Origin: Earliella scabrosa
Lineage: Eukaryota; Basidiomycota; Agaricomycetes; Polyporales; Polyporaceae
Reading direction: 5' to 3'
Length of the DNA stretch: 64,000 nt
NCBI GenBank assembly: GCA_022605405.1
Contig: JABYQQ010000004.1
Location: 2,542,001 to 2,606,000 of the forward strand
This document shows, piece after piece, positions 31,699 through 43,206 of this stretch. Every line of letters begins with the position of its first letter. The first letter of the stretch is position 1. Under the pieces are notes generated by a model, which was given only the letters and a program-made list of their open reading frames with translations, was not told where the DNA came from and did not search any database. A program made the translations under genes and the position numbers.

Positions 31699-34600
31699 TC
31701 ACACTGCCTGAGGTCTCTCCGCCGTGCGATAGGAATAGTGAGCCAATATGAGGTCTCGTTCAGGACCCAGGTTGATGGTGCAACGAACGATAGGACTTGC
31801 GAGCTCAGACAACGGAACAAGAGGTTCCGGACGAGCTGCTTCGTTGTCAGCGTAACGGTTCAGGTGCCAAAGCTGGGCACGCAAATCGGGGCTAATATTG
31901 AGGGTCGTTAGTTGCACATCTCATGCCAAGGCAGAGATGGACGTACTTTGAAGCCCATGGATTATCCGTGTGAGGGACCTCTGCCGGCACGAGCCAACGC
32001 ACAGCCGCCAAAGAGATGTTACCGAGCAGCACATCCTCGTACACGAAGATATCGAGAATCTCTCCAATACATGTAGATGAAGGAGATGTGCGGACCATTG
32101 CAAGGCACTCGTGGGCAGAGGCACCTCGTCGGGAGGCATGGTAACGATGCCCGCTGACAATGACGTAGTCGAAAAAGGTCGCTGTGTTTCTTACCAATAC
32201 ACTTGAGGGTGAGCGCGGCATGGCGATATGCGAGTGAAATTGCTGAAGCGGGTTTCGTACTTGAAGGTAGCGGATGAGCTCATAGTACACATCAGTAGCG
32301 AAGGTGCTGCGGGAGGCTCGAGAGCTCAGTGACAGAGCGATTCCATCTAACAATGATGTCATATCAGATTAGCTGAGTGGGACACTTACGTACGAGCAGC
32401 TGCGACGTACCATCGGTGTAAGCAGCCTCGATGTCGGTTGCCAAGCTTTGAAATGTACCTCGAATGTCGGCGCCGGTGGACTTCATAGCCTGACAGCCAT
32501 TCCCAACAAATGAAGGCTGGCTGGCTGGGGATTGACTTCCGATGAGCAGCTGACAAAAGGGTGTCAGCGTAGCGCACAGCGCAACTGCATGCAAATGATG
32601 TGGTGATCGTACCATATGATCAAGTTGGACGGATCGGTGGAACTCGCGAAAGAAGGAACATTCAAGTTCACCGCCTCCATGTCCGCTGGTTTTGAACGAC
32701 TTGAGGATCTTGTTCAGTCGCTCAAACAGGAAGGTCCAAAATTCGTGCAGAGGGCCATAGTCGCGAGCCACCTCGCCGGTGTGAGTTGCGTAGTGGTGAT
32801 TAGGCCATATCACCTCTGGCCCATACAGCTGCGTGCCTGTTCGTCAGCGCTGTCCATGGTAGCAGGAACAGTCATGCTGTACCTCAATCAGCTCGGCACA
32901 ATATTCACGAAGCAACTTGTCAGCCTTCACGATGTCAGCCTCCGTCAGAGTCTCAGAGAGGAAGAGCGTTAACGCCTCGGACAGTTTGAGGAAATTCGTG
33001 ACGTCGCGCGGATGGAGATGTGATACCGGGGGATGTCCAGAGCTGCCATCTTCAGGGCCGTCCGAGTAGTTCCCGACATCATCGACTTCGAGTGCCCCTT
33101 CGTCATCCGACTCCAGGGTCATATTCTGGGAGTGGCTCATGAGAAGATCAAAGTCGTCGTGTATGCATTCAACACACGCACCAACCGTCTCTGCGTAGGC
33201 CGTGATACCCGTGTCGATCGTCTGGGTTCCGCTGCAGCTTCCTGGTTTGTAAGAATATGGTAAAACTCAGCAACGAGACGACAAGTAGCGCTACCATGCC
33301 ACGCAGTGCTGCGAGGTCTGAAGGACTGACCTTAGCATTTGGTGCAGAGCTGCGCTTTGTCGCCTTTCGCTTTCGACCGTGTTTCGCTGCTGCTGTTGCT
33401 TTCTTGGCAGCTCGCTTGCTTTTTCGCTCAACTACCGCGTTGGAGACCATCCGAAGACGCTCCTGCAAACACGATCCATCAGGATCATCGGGTGCATCAC
33501 GCCAGATCTCGGGGATCTATGGTAGTAATGTGCAGCGTGGCATGTCCTTCATCAGAGCGAAAGAAATAGAGATATGAGAACGTGTACCTACCACAAGGGG
33601 TCCGACCACTGTTGCAAGAGTGAGCCACTGGTCCGCGGTCAGAGACCCGCCTGCAGGTTCACCTATGAGAGTTGGTAGTCGACCCAGCTTGGTAGGCAAC
33701 GCAAGCTACAGGCTCGAAGATAAGAATATGATGGATACACAAGGCCACGCCGCACTTACATCTTCCAGAATGCTGTGGAGACGACGCAACTCTTGAGTTT
33801 TCCGGAGAATCTTGAGTTGTATCCAAATATGATAGAAGTGTGTCTTTACAAGGCCTACTCCGCACGGATTCACATGAGCGTATAGACCGATTCAGATTGT
33901 ACCATCGGACCTACCAAGAAATAAGTTGTGCATAGGATCTATCACGATCATGCGGCACATATCGAAGTACGGCAGACGTGCAAGCTCAGACCAACGTGTT
34001 GCATGCTTACGAGCAAACTCCTCACGCTCGGACTTCGTTTGCAGACATCAGTATTGCTCCATATATGTTCGATGCTCATCGTTCGTGCACGAGCAAAAGG
34101 CTAGTATTCAGGTATCTCAGATCAACGCATGATGGGTCTACTAGATGACATACCGTGAGCTCTAAACGCGTCCGCTGTAGCCCTAAGCAACTGCGATATC
34201 CAGTCGCGCGTACAGAAGAATGTATGCGAGTGGGCCCCGAATCTGCCGATCTTAGACTTGTGCGCAGCAGGCTTATCGCAAATGACTCCCGCCAGCACGA
34301 CACGTACGCGACGACCTTTTGGTTGTGACGGTGTTGGAATGACTGCACCGTGTTTCCAAAGGCGAAGGAGCTCGTTGACCAATACACGCATATAGCGCTG
34401 AACCTGGTCGGGATCAGCCTCTTTGGGCCCAGGCATGATAGCGGTCAGGAGGAGATATGCCGTGCGATATCTACATCGAGACAGGATAGGGTGGTGTTAT
34501 CACTGTGTCATATCATATACATGATAGCATACCTCATGTGCAGCGGTAGGTTGATGATGTTGAACGACATGGGACACGATGAGTGCGTAGGAGCCATCTT

Positions 34601-35625
34601 GCTACGGATATAGGAAAACCTAAGTCAGGCAACATCAGAATGATACTCAGGTATTGACAAGACTTGAGAATGCAGACATACCAGTTGACTCCCAGTGTGA
34701 GTCCGATACGCAGCTCCCCATCTGACCCCCCGTCTCGGAGATTGTAACGGAAGAATGAGCGTCCATCGGGGCCGCGCAGTTGGCGGCAGATGGCTCCGTC
34801 GAAGATGTCCCGCAACCATCCAGCGGCACGCTCACACTTGCGCCATGAATCCATTGCCTCCTCCACCCCTGGCAGCCCAAGTATCGTAGCCAATTGTTCG
34901 ACAATTGGCTTGTACGGAAATTGAAGTGCCATGCGCGGCTTCTCGTGGTTGTTACGCCCTTTCCGCCGCCCAGAGCGAGGAGCATCGAGCTTGAAGAGGG
35001 AGTGGTGACAGCCTGAGACGTTACAGCGCGCACTGATGTTGGCAAGAACCGACTCGGGGAAGACTTGCAAGCAAGCCAGACATACGGGGAGGATCCGGAA
35101 GGTGGGCTCCAGGTTCAGCGCCTTGAAGGTGCCCTTGAGAGAACCGTACAGCGATGCCACGAGGTGCTGCTGACCTGCCACCATGAGGATATATCCGATC
35201 ACGGTCAAGGCGGCGTCACAGTGCTGGAACGAGAGATGCCCCACGAGATGCAGCCAAGACACCAACAGTGATGTCAGAATCACGGCGGGGTGCCAGGATT
35301 TGAGTATCCCAAAGGGATCACGTCGACTGTTGAGGTCACTTGGGACATGAAAGGGGTCGTGTTCCTCCAGCCTAGTCAACGCACCCATGCCCGTATCGTC
35401 CCCACCCGACTCGTCTTTGCCTAACATCAAGCCCCGTGCCGGTTGTCCTCCTTTTTCGTCAGTGCCAACAGGGCTTGACGTCTCGTCAATACTATCGATG
35501 TCTTCCCAGTCAGACTCGTCGTAAGGAGCGTCGACGTCTTCGGCCAAGAATGCCTCGACCTCATCATCGACCACACTGGCATCGTCCGCAGCAAGTGCAT
35601 CTTTGGATGGCGGGACTTGAGGCAT
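31699..35625 (-). pseudogene. Plavaka/Tnp2-type DDE transposase, one nonsense codon
   Basis: Cut-and-paste transposase of the CMC-like Plavaka group. Exons on the minus strand: 34682-35625, 34533-34619, 34154-34470, 33915-34100, 33760-33857, 33592-33705, 33331-33516, 32883-33221, 32613-32828, 32411-32549, then about 31900-32346, all with GT-AG borders and matching phases. Motifs in family order: HLSFQHCDAALTV, CNVSGCHHSLFKL, AHSHTFFCT, RWSELARLPYFDMCRM then IDPMHNLFLG (catalytic aspartate region), IGEPAGGSLTADQW, and NHHYATHTGEV with FWTFLFERLNKILKSF. Exon 33915-34100 contains an in-frame TGA at 34050-34048. Near 31917 the frame to the final segment (PLSELASPIVRCTINLGPE) shifts by one base or needs a very short intron. 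Otherwise the gene is complete, so inactivation is recent. Confidence 0.85.
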
Positions 35626-36844
35626 CGCCTCGTCGAGACGTCACTCCGCTGAACCCCCGGCGGCAGATATAGAGTCGGAGAGATTGGAACCGGAGGGAGG
35701 GTAGGATGGGCTGGCCGGTAAGACAGGAAAGAGCTCAGAGAGAGCGTTCGGTGCAAGCGTGCTACATGATGAGAAGCCGTGGAGAATGGAAGGGGACTAT
35801 ATGAAATGGTTCAGCACTAACCCTGCCTTGGACGAACACCGCTGCTACGCACCGAAGAGGATATCTGCCATAGTGTGTCCTGCAACGACTCCGGAGCAAG
35901 CAGGGTGGGCGTCGACTGTGGTTGCCAGAGATCTAGACACCCGTTGTAATTGGACAGAAGTACGTTCAAGTTCAGCAGCGCGTCAGCGGTAGGGGTCGGA
36001 GGGTGAGACGTTGGAGAGGATGTGTGCGGATGTCTGTTGGTAGCACCATGGGGAACGGGAACAAAGAGCTTTGAGAAGCATTTTGCGCGACAATCTTGTG
36101 CCTCATGCCCTATTCGAGTTGACCGTGGCTGCATCTGCTTGCCTTTGCATGTCGTTGTTGGAACATGAGTTCCGACGGGCGACCGATGACATGCCCGGCC
36201 CGTACAATACCCTATCCGCAGTAGATCAATTTTGATAACGTACCTTATTCTTGCCTTTTATGGACTTTTACATTTCTCATTTACGTCCCGTTTTGGCATT
36301 GAACATTACAATAACCCGTATATAAGCCTCACGCGCGACCCTGTATTCCTTACGTGTTTGCTCGGTACAAACGCGAATCCATTCGTTTCCCTCCCGTGCT
36401 TGCGCGCTCGTCTCCGTGCTCCAACAGTCGTGCAGGAGCAGACCTCAAGCTTGGCCTGATGATACAGTGCCAATGTTGGATATATAGGAGCACAGAGTCA
36501 GTGAATGTCAGTAGTACGCCATGTGTAGATGCGAACTGACCATTGTCTAACAGGCACGAACGTCGAGCCAAACTTTGTGGGCGGCACAAGAGATGTTGAA
36601 CAATGCGGGAGAGGGGAAAGTCAACACGACGACTCGGACACCTTGCACGCGCTGCACAAGTAGCGCCTATGAAAACCGGATCCCAATCATATCTTCATTC
36701 CGCTACACCTTGGCTACGCCTCTGCTAGATCCCAACTCTGGCAATAGTAAACCTCGTAGATTCAAGTGAACTCAGAGCAAGAAGTATGTAGGCCAAGATT
36801 ATAGCTGCAAATGTCTATACAGCGACAATAACCACTTGTGACTA
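35626..36844. other. Upstream region of the transposase; no clear gene
   Basis: A minus-strand frame at 35817-36134 (start MQPRSTRIGHEAQDC, with TADALLNLNVLLSNYN) could be a 5' exon or leader of the transposase gene, since Plavaka-type proteins often have a longer Cys/His N-terminus, but I cannot join it in phase. I did not find terminal inverted repeats for this transposon. Confidence 0.3.
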
Positions 36845-37895
36845 CTAACGCACATGAGTACGAAGACGTGGTGCATTGAGCAACTCGACGAGATCCTTGG
36901 CATATCGCAAAGCCTCTAGAACCTCACTATAACCCCCTACTTTCTCTGCCATACGCTCTAACATCCCCAGTTGTGGGCGAGGTGTAGGTCGTCGACGCGA
37001 CCCGCTGACACCGGCCCGAGCCCCACGATGCAGCTTCTGGTGGACCGCACTAGGTCAGACGACTGCAGAACAGAGACTGACGGACTTACCAGGTATGAGT
37101 CGCAATACTTCACAACACTCCACCATCTCAATGCCTCCTCTGTCCATCCCAGACGCGTGTGACCGGCCATGCGCAATGCAAGCTGTCGGAGCCAGTGTCC
37201 GGCACAGGCGAGCTCAACGACATTGTCATGGCCCTTGCGTAGTGCGGACGCCCACAACGGTGCATCAGGTGCCTCGACGTCGTTGCCGGTGTAGAGATCC
37301 ATCGAGATCACTAACGGCGGGGCGGGTACAGTCGGATGGATTGTGAGCGTGAGCGTGTGTGTGTCCGGATCTTGAAAAGGACCGTCCGCAGGATACTGCG
37401 ATATCCTATATGATCAGCATGTACACTGTATGAGCAGGCCACAGTGAAACGCACCACTTTGGTCTCCATCTCGATAGACACCGCCATCTGCAAGTCCATA
37501 GACTGTGTACTGTGGGGGCCCTCAGCTGCGTATCCGAGAAGTTTGTGTACGAAAACATCCGCGGCAGAGGTCACCACCTTTGGTTGTTTGAGGTGGGCCG
37601 CAACAAGGTCGGACGGACGGAGAGGTACACAAGTCGATCAGGTGGACATGGCTGACACTAGTGGTGGGCTCCCTAGCCCCAAAGCCCTAGTTATATCGCA
37701 ATAGGCTGTAGCATTGTCGTCTGAGAGGCCAGATCGTTGGACATTGCGTGAGGGAAGATGGCATGTAGTAGGAACAGTCAGAGCGAGGAGGCCGCATCGC
37801 CACAGTCGCAAGACATTGAGAGGCCGACTTTCCCAGGCTTGACGCTGTGGAGTCGCTCGGCCCGGAGCCATGTACGACTCCTCAGCGCCGACCAT
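36845..37895 (-). pseudogene. Unrecognised spliced gene, probably broken
   Basis: Three exon-like pieces join in phase on the minus strand: about 37455-37650 or beyond (SAADVFVHKLLGYAAEGP), 37090-37395 (ISMDLYTGNDVEAPDAPLW ... GWTEEALRWWSVVKYCDSYL) and 36845-37033 (QLGMLERMAEKVGGYSEVLE, ending at TAG). Upstream the reading continues as ALGLGSPPLVSAMST but meets TGA at 37640-37638, and no convincing start codon is visible. I do not recognise the protein. It lies on the same strand as, and upstream of, the Plavaka-type transposase, and could be another gene of the same mobile unit or a captured host gene. Confidence 0.4.
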
Positions 37896-38628
37896 TGCTT
37901 TGGTCCTGATTGTCTGGATCGCTCGGGGCTACGGATTTCTAGGCTACTCGTTGTAGGATATATTCGATACTCACGCGACTCTGGCGACTACTTGAAGAAT
38001 TTGGCTATTCCTCATACCCATGTTGGGATAGGCGCAAGCTACTCTGGCGGAAACGCAGTGAATGTTATCACAGCATACCAAGTGTCTCTCCTGTGTTGCT
38101 AGTGAAAAGTATGCAAATATCATTATCAATACTCTTTACATGTTGTTTACCACTTCATGATGTCATCAAAATTGGCGCCATTTTGTATGTGATACACTTG
38201 TTAATGCCATAAACATTGCAACAACATTTAGTCTTCTACTTCCATATTATCAAAATGTTGTTCCTGCACACGAACAGTGGCCAGGTCTCCCCTTGAGTAA
38301 AGTCAAGATCATCTGGGGTGGGAAAGCTGACTAAACCACGTGCTCTTGTGTTTCAGGTCAACGAACGTAGTAGTTTCTCGTGGCAGATCGGGCATAACGT
38401 CGTTTCGTGTTTCAGAATGGGCGCTGTGGCGGCGGCACATATGTCACTCTCATTCACCGTTCAACGTTCAGGACATCGAGCTCAGCCCGCGATGAGGCCT
38501 CTCACTGAGGATAGTACAGATAGCACACAGTAATCACCCTTTCCTGCGACACCTATCTCGATACAGGGCGATATTCACTTAGTACTTGGTCGGGCCCAGT
38601 GAGGAGCTGCCTCTTAGCCAGCCTGACA
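37896..38628. repeat. Repeat debris, including the TTGATAATAT motif
   Basis: Around 38220-38275 is a copy of the motif found at 10585-11275 (CAACATTTAGTCTTCTA ... TTATCAAAATGTTGTTCC). The surrounding sequence is AT-rich with no supportable gene. Confidence 0.4.
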
Positions 38629-39559
38629 TCAGGAAACGCTGATATCTCCGGGTGGAGAGCGCCCTCTCCGCGGCTCCGTCGTCGTCCGGCTAGATTAGAT
38701 GCCTCCGCTCAGCGCCTGATAGAGCAGTGCGTCTCCATCCGGAGAGCCTGTCTCTATCTGGGTGGTCCGTCTCTACCGTAGTCATATACTTCTGTAGGCT
38801 CAACATGCTCGATGTCAGTATGATTCTATGCCCCGATAGACATGTCCTGTCTGCAATTCAGGCGGAAATGCGTCAGAACTATGGACATTCTGGGGAGTAC
38901 TTACCGCCAGTATGTGACTGAAGCCACCGGACCTGCCGCAGTGTAGGGAGCTTCTAACAAGCTCGGAGGCGGATGCGTCAAGGTAAGCATGTATCTGATC
39001 ATGCATTACCGACAGTTAGAATCCTGCGCTGGGTCGCCCGGACACAACTGTCGTGAGGACCAGAGAGAGGCGGACCGCGGGATACTTAGACGCCCGATGC
39101 CCGCAAGAAGGCAATGGATTGCCCAAGAGTTGTGTTTGTCTGGCTGCATTGCGGGGCACAAGTAACGTAGTAGATACATAAAGAGTTAGCGCTGTTCTTA
39201 CAGGAGAGTGAGAGAGCAAAACAATGCGTCAACAAATGCTAGATACTGCTACTTGCCTGCAGAGACCGTGACGGTGGTGGTCGAAGATTTCCCGTCGTTC
39301 TCAGAGTCGTGCACAATAGAAGGCAGGTCTAGACATACATTAACAACAATGAACGGACTTGAGAGGTACCTCTGGACTGCGACGGAGACAGCGTTCTCCG
39401 CACAGAGACGGATGGAGACAGCGGTCTCTGGATAGAGACACGGTCTCTGCCGAGCGCTGGGCGGAGTTTCAAGTCTCTGTATAATTGGGGGGCCTCTCCA
39501 TCACTCTATCACTCCGCTTAGGTCTGTATAGCCGGGATAACTATACTGGCGTTTCCTGA
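38629..39559. mobile_element. Inverted-repeat element rich in GTCTCT words, about 0.93 kb
   Basis: TCAGGAAACGC at the left (38629-38639) is mirrored by GCGTTTCCTGA at the right (39549-39559). AGAGAC/GTCTCT and GGAGA/TCTCC words are dense in the subterminal parts (38650-38780 and 39355-39525), as in the hAT-like MITEs of this window. I see no clean target-site duplication, so its class is open. Confidence 0.45.
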
Positions 39560-40273
39560 TGGAGGTAAATATTGCTCATACCATCACAGTGATGAGCCTG
39601 AGCTGTTGGTCCGAGTAAGTATCTGGAAAGTTCACGAGTCAATGCCCGTTCTACGCGTAACACATGTAATAAGTACGGTGGCTTGTCAGTCAGCACTCGC
39701 TGTCTGCCGGCGACCGCGTCGTTGATGACGCTGCAGCCTAATGTGTGCCGGCGGTGACTGGGCTATGCAGCAACTTTGCTTTTCAACTTGTGGCCTGAAT
39801 TCGTGGCCAGGTGTGCCCGGAGGGCGAGTGCCTATTTCCAGCAACAAGATGAATTGGCCTCGGTGTCACTGGCAACAGCCCGAAGCTACTAGGTTGTACT
39901 AGACGCCCACTGCAAAATGTTAGCCTCCAAGCGTCGATCTCAGATAGCGGGACCTGGCTGTCTTCAAGGCTCCATGCCATGTACGTGTGCAACTTTAGAA
40001 CCAACCTCCCAAACCTCCCTCGCTGATCATCGATTCTACCAAATGCCATGGGGTCCGGTCCTGACTCCTCTACTCACCCACTGGCACTGTGGAAGCAGGT
40101 CATGCCTTGATAGTGTTAACTCCAATCACAGCTCCATAGTACCCGGATCCAGTCACCACGGGCTGAAACATCACATATCTTTGCAAGTCGTAGAACACTT
40201 CGTGAATCATACCAAAAAACCGATACAGCGACATCGTGGTTCCACATGATTACACGTCACAAACTAGTATAGT
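39560..40273. other. Boundary zone; no gene seen
   Basis: Last part of the repeat-rich compartment before the host gene block. Short frames only; it would include the 3' untranslated region of the sugar transporter. Confidence 0.3.
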
Positions 40274-42120
40274 CTACACCTTCTCCTGCGATCCCTTCTC
40301 GTCTTGAACATCTGGGCCAGCGGCACCGCGTGCGTGAACGTCCGCGACGTGAACGTCGTTGGCGATCAGCTCGCGGCGGTACCTTGCGCTGGTGATCGGG
40401 GTCGAGTTCTGGTAGAGCAAATCGATCTGCTCGAGGGAAAGACCCTTCGTCTCGGGGATGCAGAAGTATGTGAACACGAGACAGCCCGCGCACGTCGAGC
40501 CCCAGATGAAGAAGACCTTGACGCCGAGGTTGGCGTCACCAGGGTCGCCGTTGACGAGGTACGGCGTTGCGAACGCGATAGCCCAGTTCCAGAGCCTGTT
40601 GAGGATATGTCAGTCTACTGTAACATCGCGACAGGCTCAGCAATATGTTGACGATATACTAACCAGTTCGACGCTACCGAGAGCGACATCGCCTTGGCCC
40701 GGATGTTCAGTGGGAAAATTTCGCCAGTGATGACCCAAGCGATAGGGCCCCACGTCGACGCGAACGCAGCAATGTAAATGCAGACGAGTGCAATGAGAGC
40801 CCTCTGGCCGGCGGTGTTGTTGATGGATATGGTGACACCAATGATCGCAACGAGGAACTCGCAGACGCACATCACGGCGGCGCCCCAGAGCAGCAGGGGA
40901 CGACGACCGAATTTCTCGATTCCCCACATACCAGGGAGGGTCATGAAGACATTGACGATTGCAGTCGCGATGGAGATGAGGAATGCGTTCCGGATGCCGG
41001 AGTTCTGGAAGAAATTTGTGCCGTCTAGGTCACTCCATCGTGAGGATGTGCTCATAGTACGAAGAGAGGATTAGGGAACTCACAATAGAAGATGAAGTTG
41101 ATACCGGTCAGTTGTTGCCACGCCTGAATGAAGATACCCGAGAGAGTGCGGAGGGCGATCTTGTTGTGGCCGGTGCGGAAGCAGTCCATATAGGAGCTCT
41201 CGCCAATCTCCTGTTCCTGCTTGAGGGCGGTGCGTATATCCTCGAGCTCAAGCTGAACTTCAGGATCATCGACAGGGAGCGACGTGAGGCGTGACAAGGC
41301 TCTCGCAGCATCCGCATCGCGACCCTTCTTGATGAGCCAACGAGGCGTCTGAGCAGCCCCAACAAGATCAGCATACACGATCCAGCGCGGGGCGAGTACG
41401 TATGGAACCAACCTCCGGGAGCCAGAACATTCCAACGAAGAGGATGGCTGCCCAGATGAACTGGACGGCGATCGGAATCTGCCACGCAGAGTGGTTCGTC
41501 CGATCCTTTGTGGAGTTGTTGAGAACATTGGCCAAAAGGATACCGATGGTAATCGCCCACTGGTAACCACCAACGACGGCACCGCGGATCCACTTTGGGG
41601 AGCATTCGGATTGGTACATGGGGATGAGGGTGGAGACGAGGCCGACACCGAAGCCAGCGAAGAAGCGGCCGACGACAAAAGTGGCTAGGTTGTGGGCGCC
41701 GGTCTGGAGTGCGACACCGAGACAGAACACGACACAGGACGCGATAATGCCCATGCGGCGGCCAAGGATATCAGCGGTGGGGGCACCGGTCAATGCGCCT
41801 GGGAAGAGAAGAGAATGAGTGAAGATAGTGACATGGGAGACTAGGGCGGGATACACACCGAAGAAAGTGCCGGCGGAAAGGATAGAGACGATGAGGGACT
41901 CCCTTGAGGAACGGAGGACGAATTGGGAAGCAGCAGAGTCAAATTCACCGAAGGTTTCAAGCCAATCGCGCATTGCGATGATACCAGAGATGGTACCGGT
42001 GTCGTACCCAAAGAGGATACCGCCAAAGGCGGCGAAGGCGACCATGCAGATGCCGACGACATTGCTTCTCTGAGAGCCGGCACCGATGCCTGGGCCGGAA
42101 GCGGCAGGACCACCTGGCAT
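40274..42120 (-). CDS. MFS sugar transporter (531 aa)
   Basis: Plasma-membrane hexose uptake protein of the major facilitator sugar-porter family. Exons 41859-42120, 41413-41798, 41084-41348, 40664-41024 and 40274-40595 (532 codons with the stop) have consistent GT-AG phases. The sequence shows the family signatures in order: FGGILFGYDTGTISG in the first helix, GFGVGLVSTLIPMYQSEC, PETPRWLIKKGR before the central loop, QQLTGINFIFYYGTNFF in helix 7, WGIEKFGRRPLLL, and PETKGLSLEQID at the end. About 12 hydrophobic segments can be counted. The length is normal for HXT-type carriers. ATG 42120 is chosen because it opens directly into the first helix region. Substrate (glucose, other hexose, or a sensor role) cannot be read from sequence alone; the short C-terminal tail argues against a Snf3/Rgt2-type sensor. 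Confidence 0.93.
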
Positions 42121-42242
42121 TGCGAGCGTGCGATGGGCGTGAGCTGGGGGGAGCGACGCGGACGCGGACACAGATGCGGGGGAGAGGTGGTGGATGCGGG
42201 GTAAGAGACCGCGCGCAGAAGACTGGGGGGGCAGGGAGGCGG

Positions 42243-42250
42243 TATAAATA
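42243..42250 (-). promoter_or_regulatory. TATA-like box of the sugar transporter gene
   Basis: TATAAATA on the plus strand (TATTTATA read with the gene) lies 123-130 bp upstream of the ATG in an otherwise GC-rich region, a plausible core promoter position. Confidence 0.45.
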
Positions 42251-42259
42251 GGGCGCGCT

Positions 42260-43206
42260 TCACGTCAAACGGAAGCAGAGAGAGGGGCGTGGAAGCACAT
42301 GGGCGATGGAGGAGACCATGGCCACATGGATCTTGACGATGGCAGGACGGGGACAGGTTGGAGTGATGCCGCAGTGGGCGCAGACCGGAGGCGAATGGGA
42401 TTGGAGAAGGAATGGAGCCGTAAATGGCCGTGGGTAGTAAGTTGAAGGAGAACGCGGTCGGATGGCGACCCGGACGTGGCCCAGGTGGTTCGGATGGGCG
42501 GTGAGATGAGGTGTGGCCATCATCCTGTTTGACACCAGCCGCGCCATCCCCTGTCGTGGGACCGCGCAGAATGCAGAGACTGACGGACGACCACAAGCGA
42601 GACAAGCCCGGACGAAAGGGTCGCCGCGGAGCAGGGAAGGGGAGGGCGGGGAAAACGAGGCGAGCGTTGAGTAGCCGGGATCGGACGATGGAGAGCACGG
42701 AGCTGAGGTTGGCCGTTGCGTCCGCTGGCGTCTTTGCAGGCGTCCGCCGAAAGGCAGAGCCGAGCGCGCCCTGAGAACCGAGCGGCTGACGGCCGTGGGT
42801 TCCTGGTGGGCACTCGACCCCGTCCGTGCCCAACGCCGTGGGTACCGAACCTTGTTCATCCTCGCTCTCTCGTCCCCGTCTCTTCCAGCCGTCCACGCAG
42901 TCCCCGCGCGGCGTACTCGCATCACCATGTACGCGACCAAGGCCACCATCCGTGGCCCGGCTGACATGCGCACGCACACTGCGCGATCCGCCACTCCTCT
43001 CGCCCTGATGAGGAACCGGATAAGCACAATGAGGACCCGGGTTGTACCTGACATACACACCGTGACTCGTAGTATTCACATAGATTGCGCGCATTGGTTG
43101 AGATGATATGCTCGCTCCATACCAACACTGGCAAGATCCCAGCCTGAAATAGCATTCTGCATCCTAGCCCGACATTGACTTTGGCTCGTGTCTCACAAGC
43201 ACGCCC
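42260..43206. other. Promoter region, no gene seen
   Basis: GC-rich sequence between the transporter start and the end of the next gene, with several long but low-complexity (Arg/Pro/Ser-rich) frames on both strands that show no splice or family signal. It probably holds the transporter's regulatory region. Confidence 0.4.

Noticed and set aside
41841..43094. Long minus-strand frames upstream of the sugar transporter
   Set aside because: Arg/Pro/Ser-rich GC-driven frames with no splice pattern or family similarity; better explained as promoter DNA.
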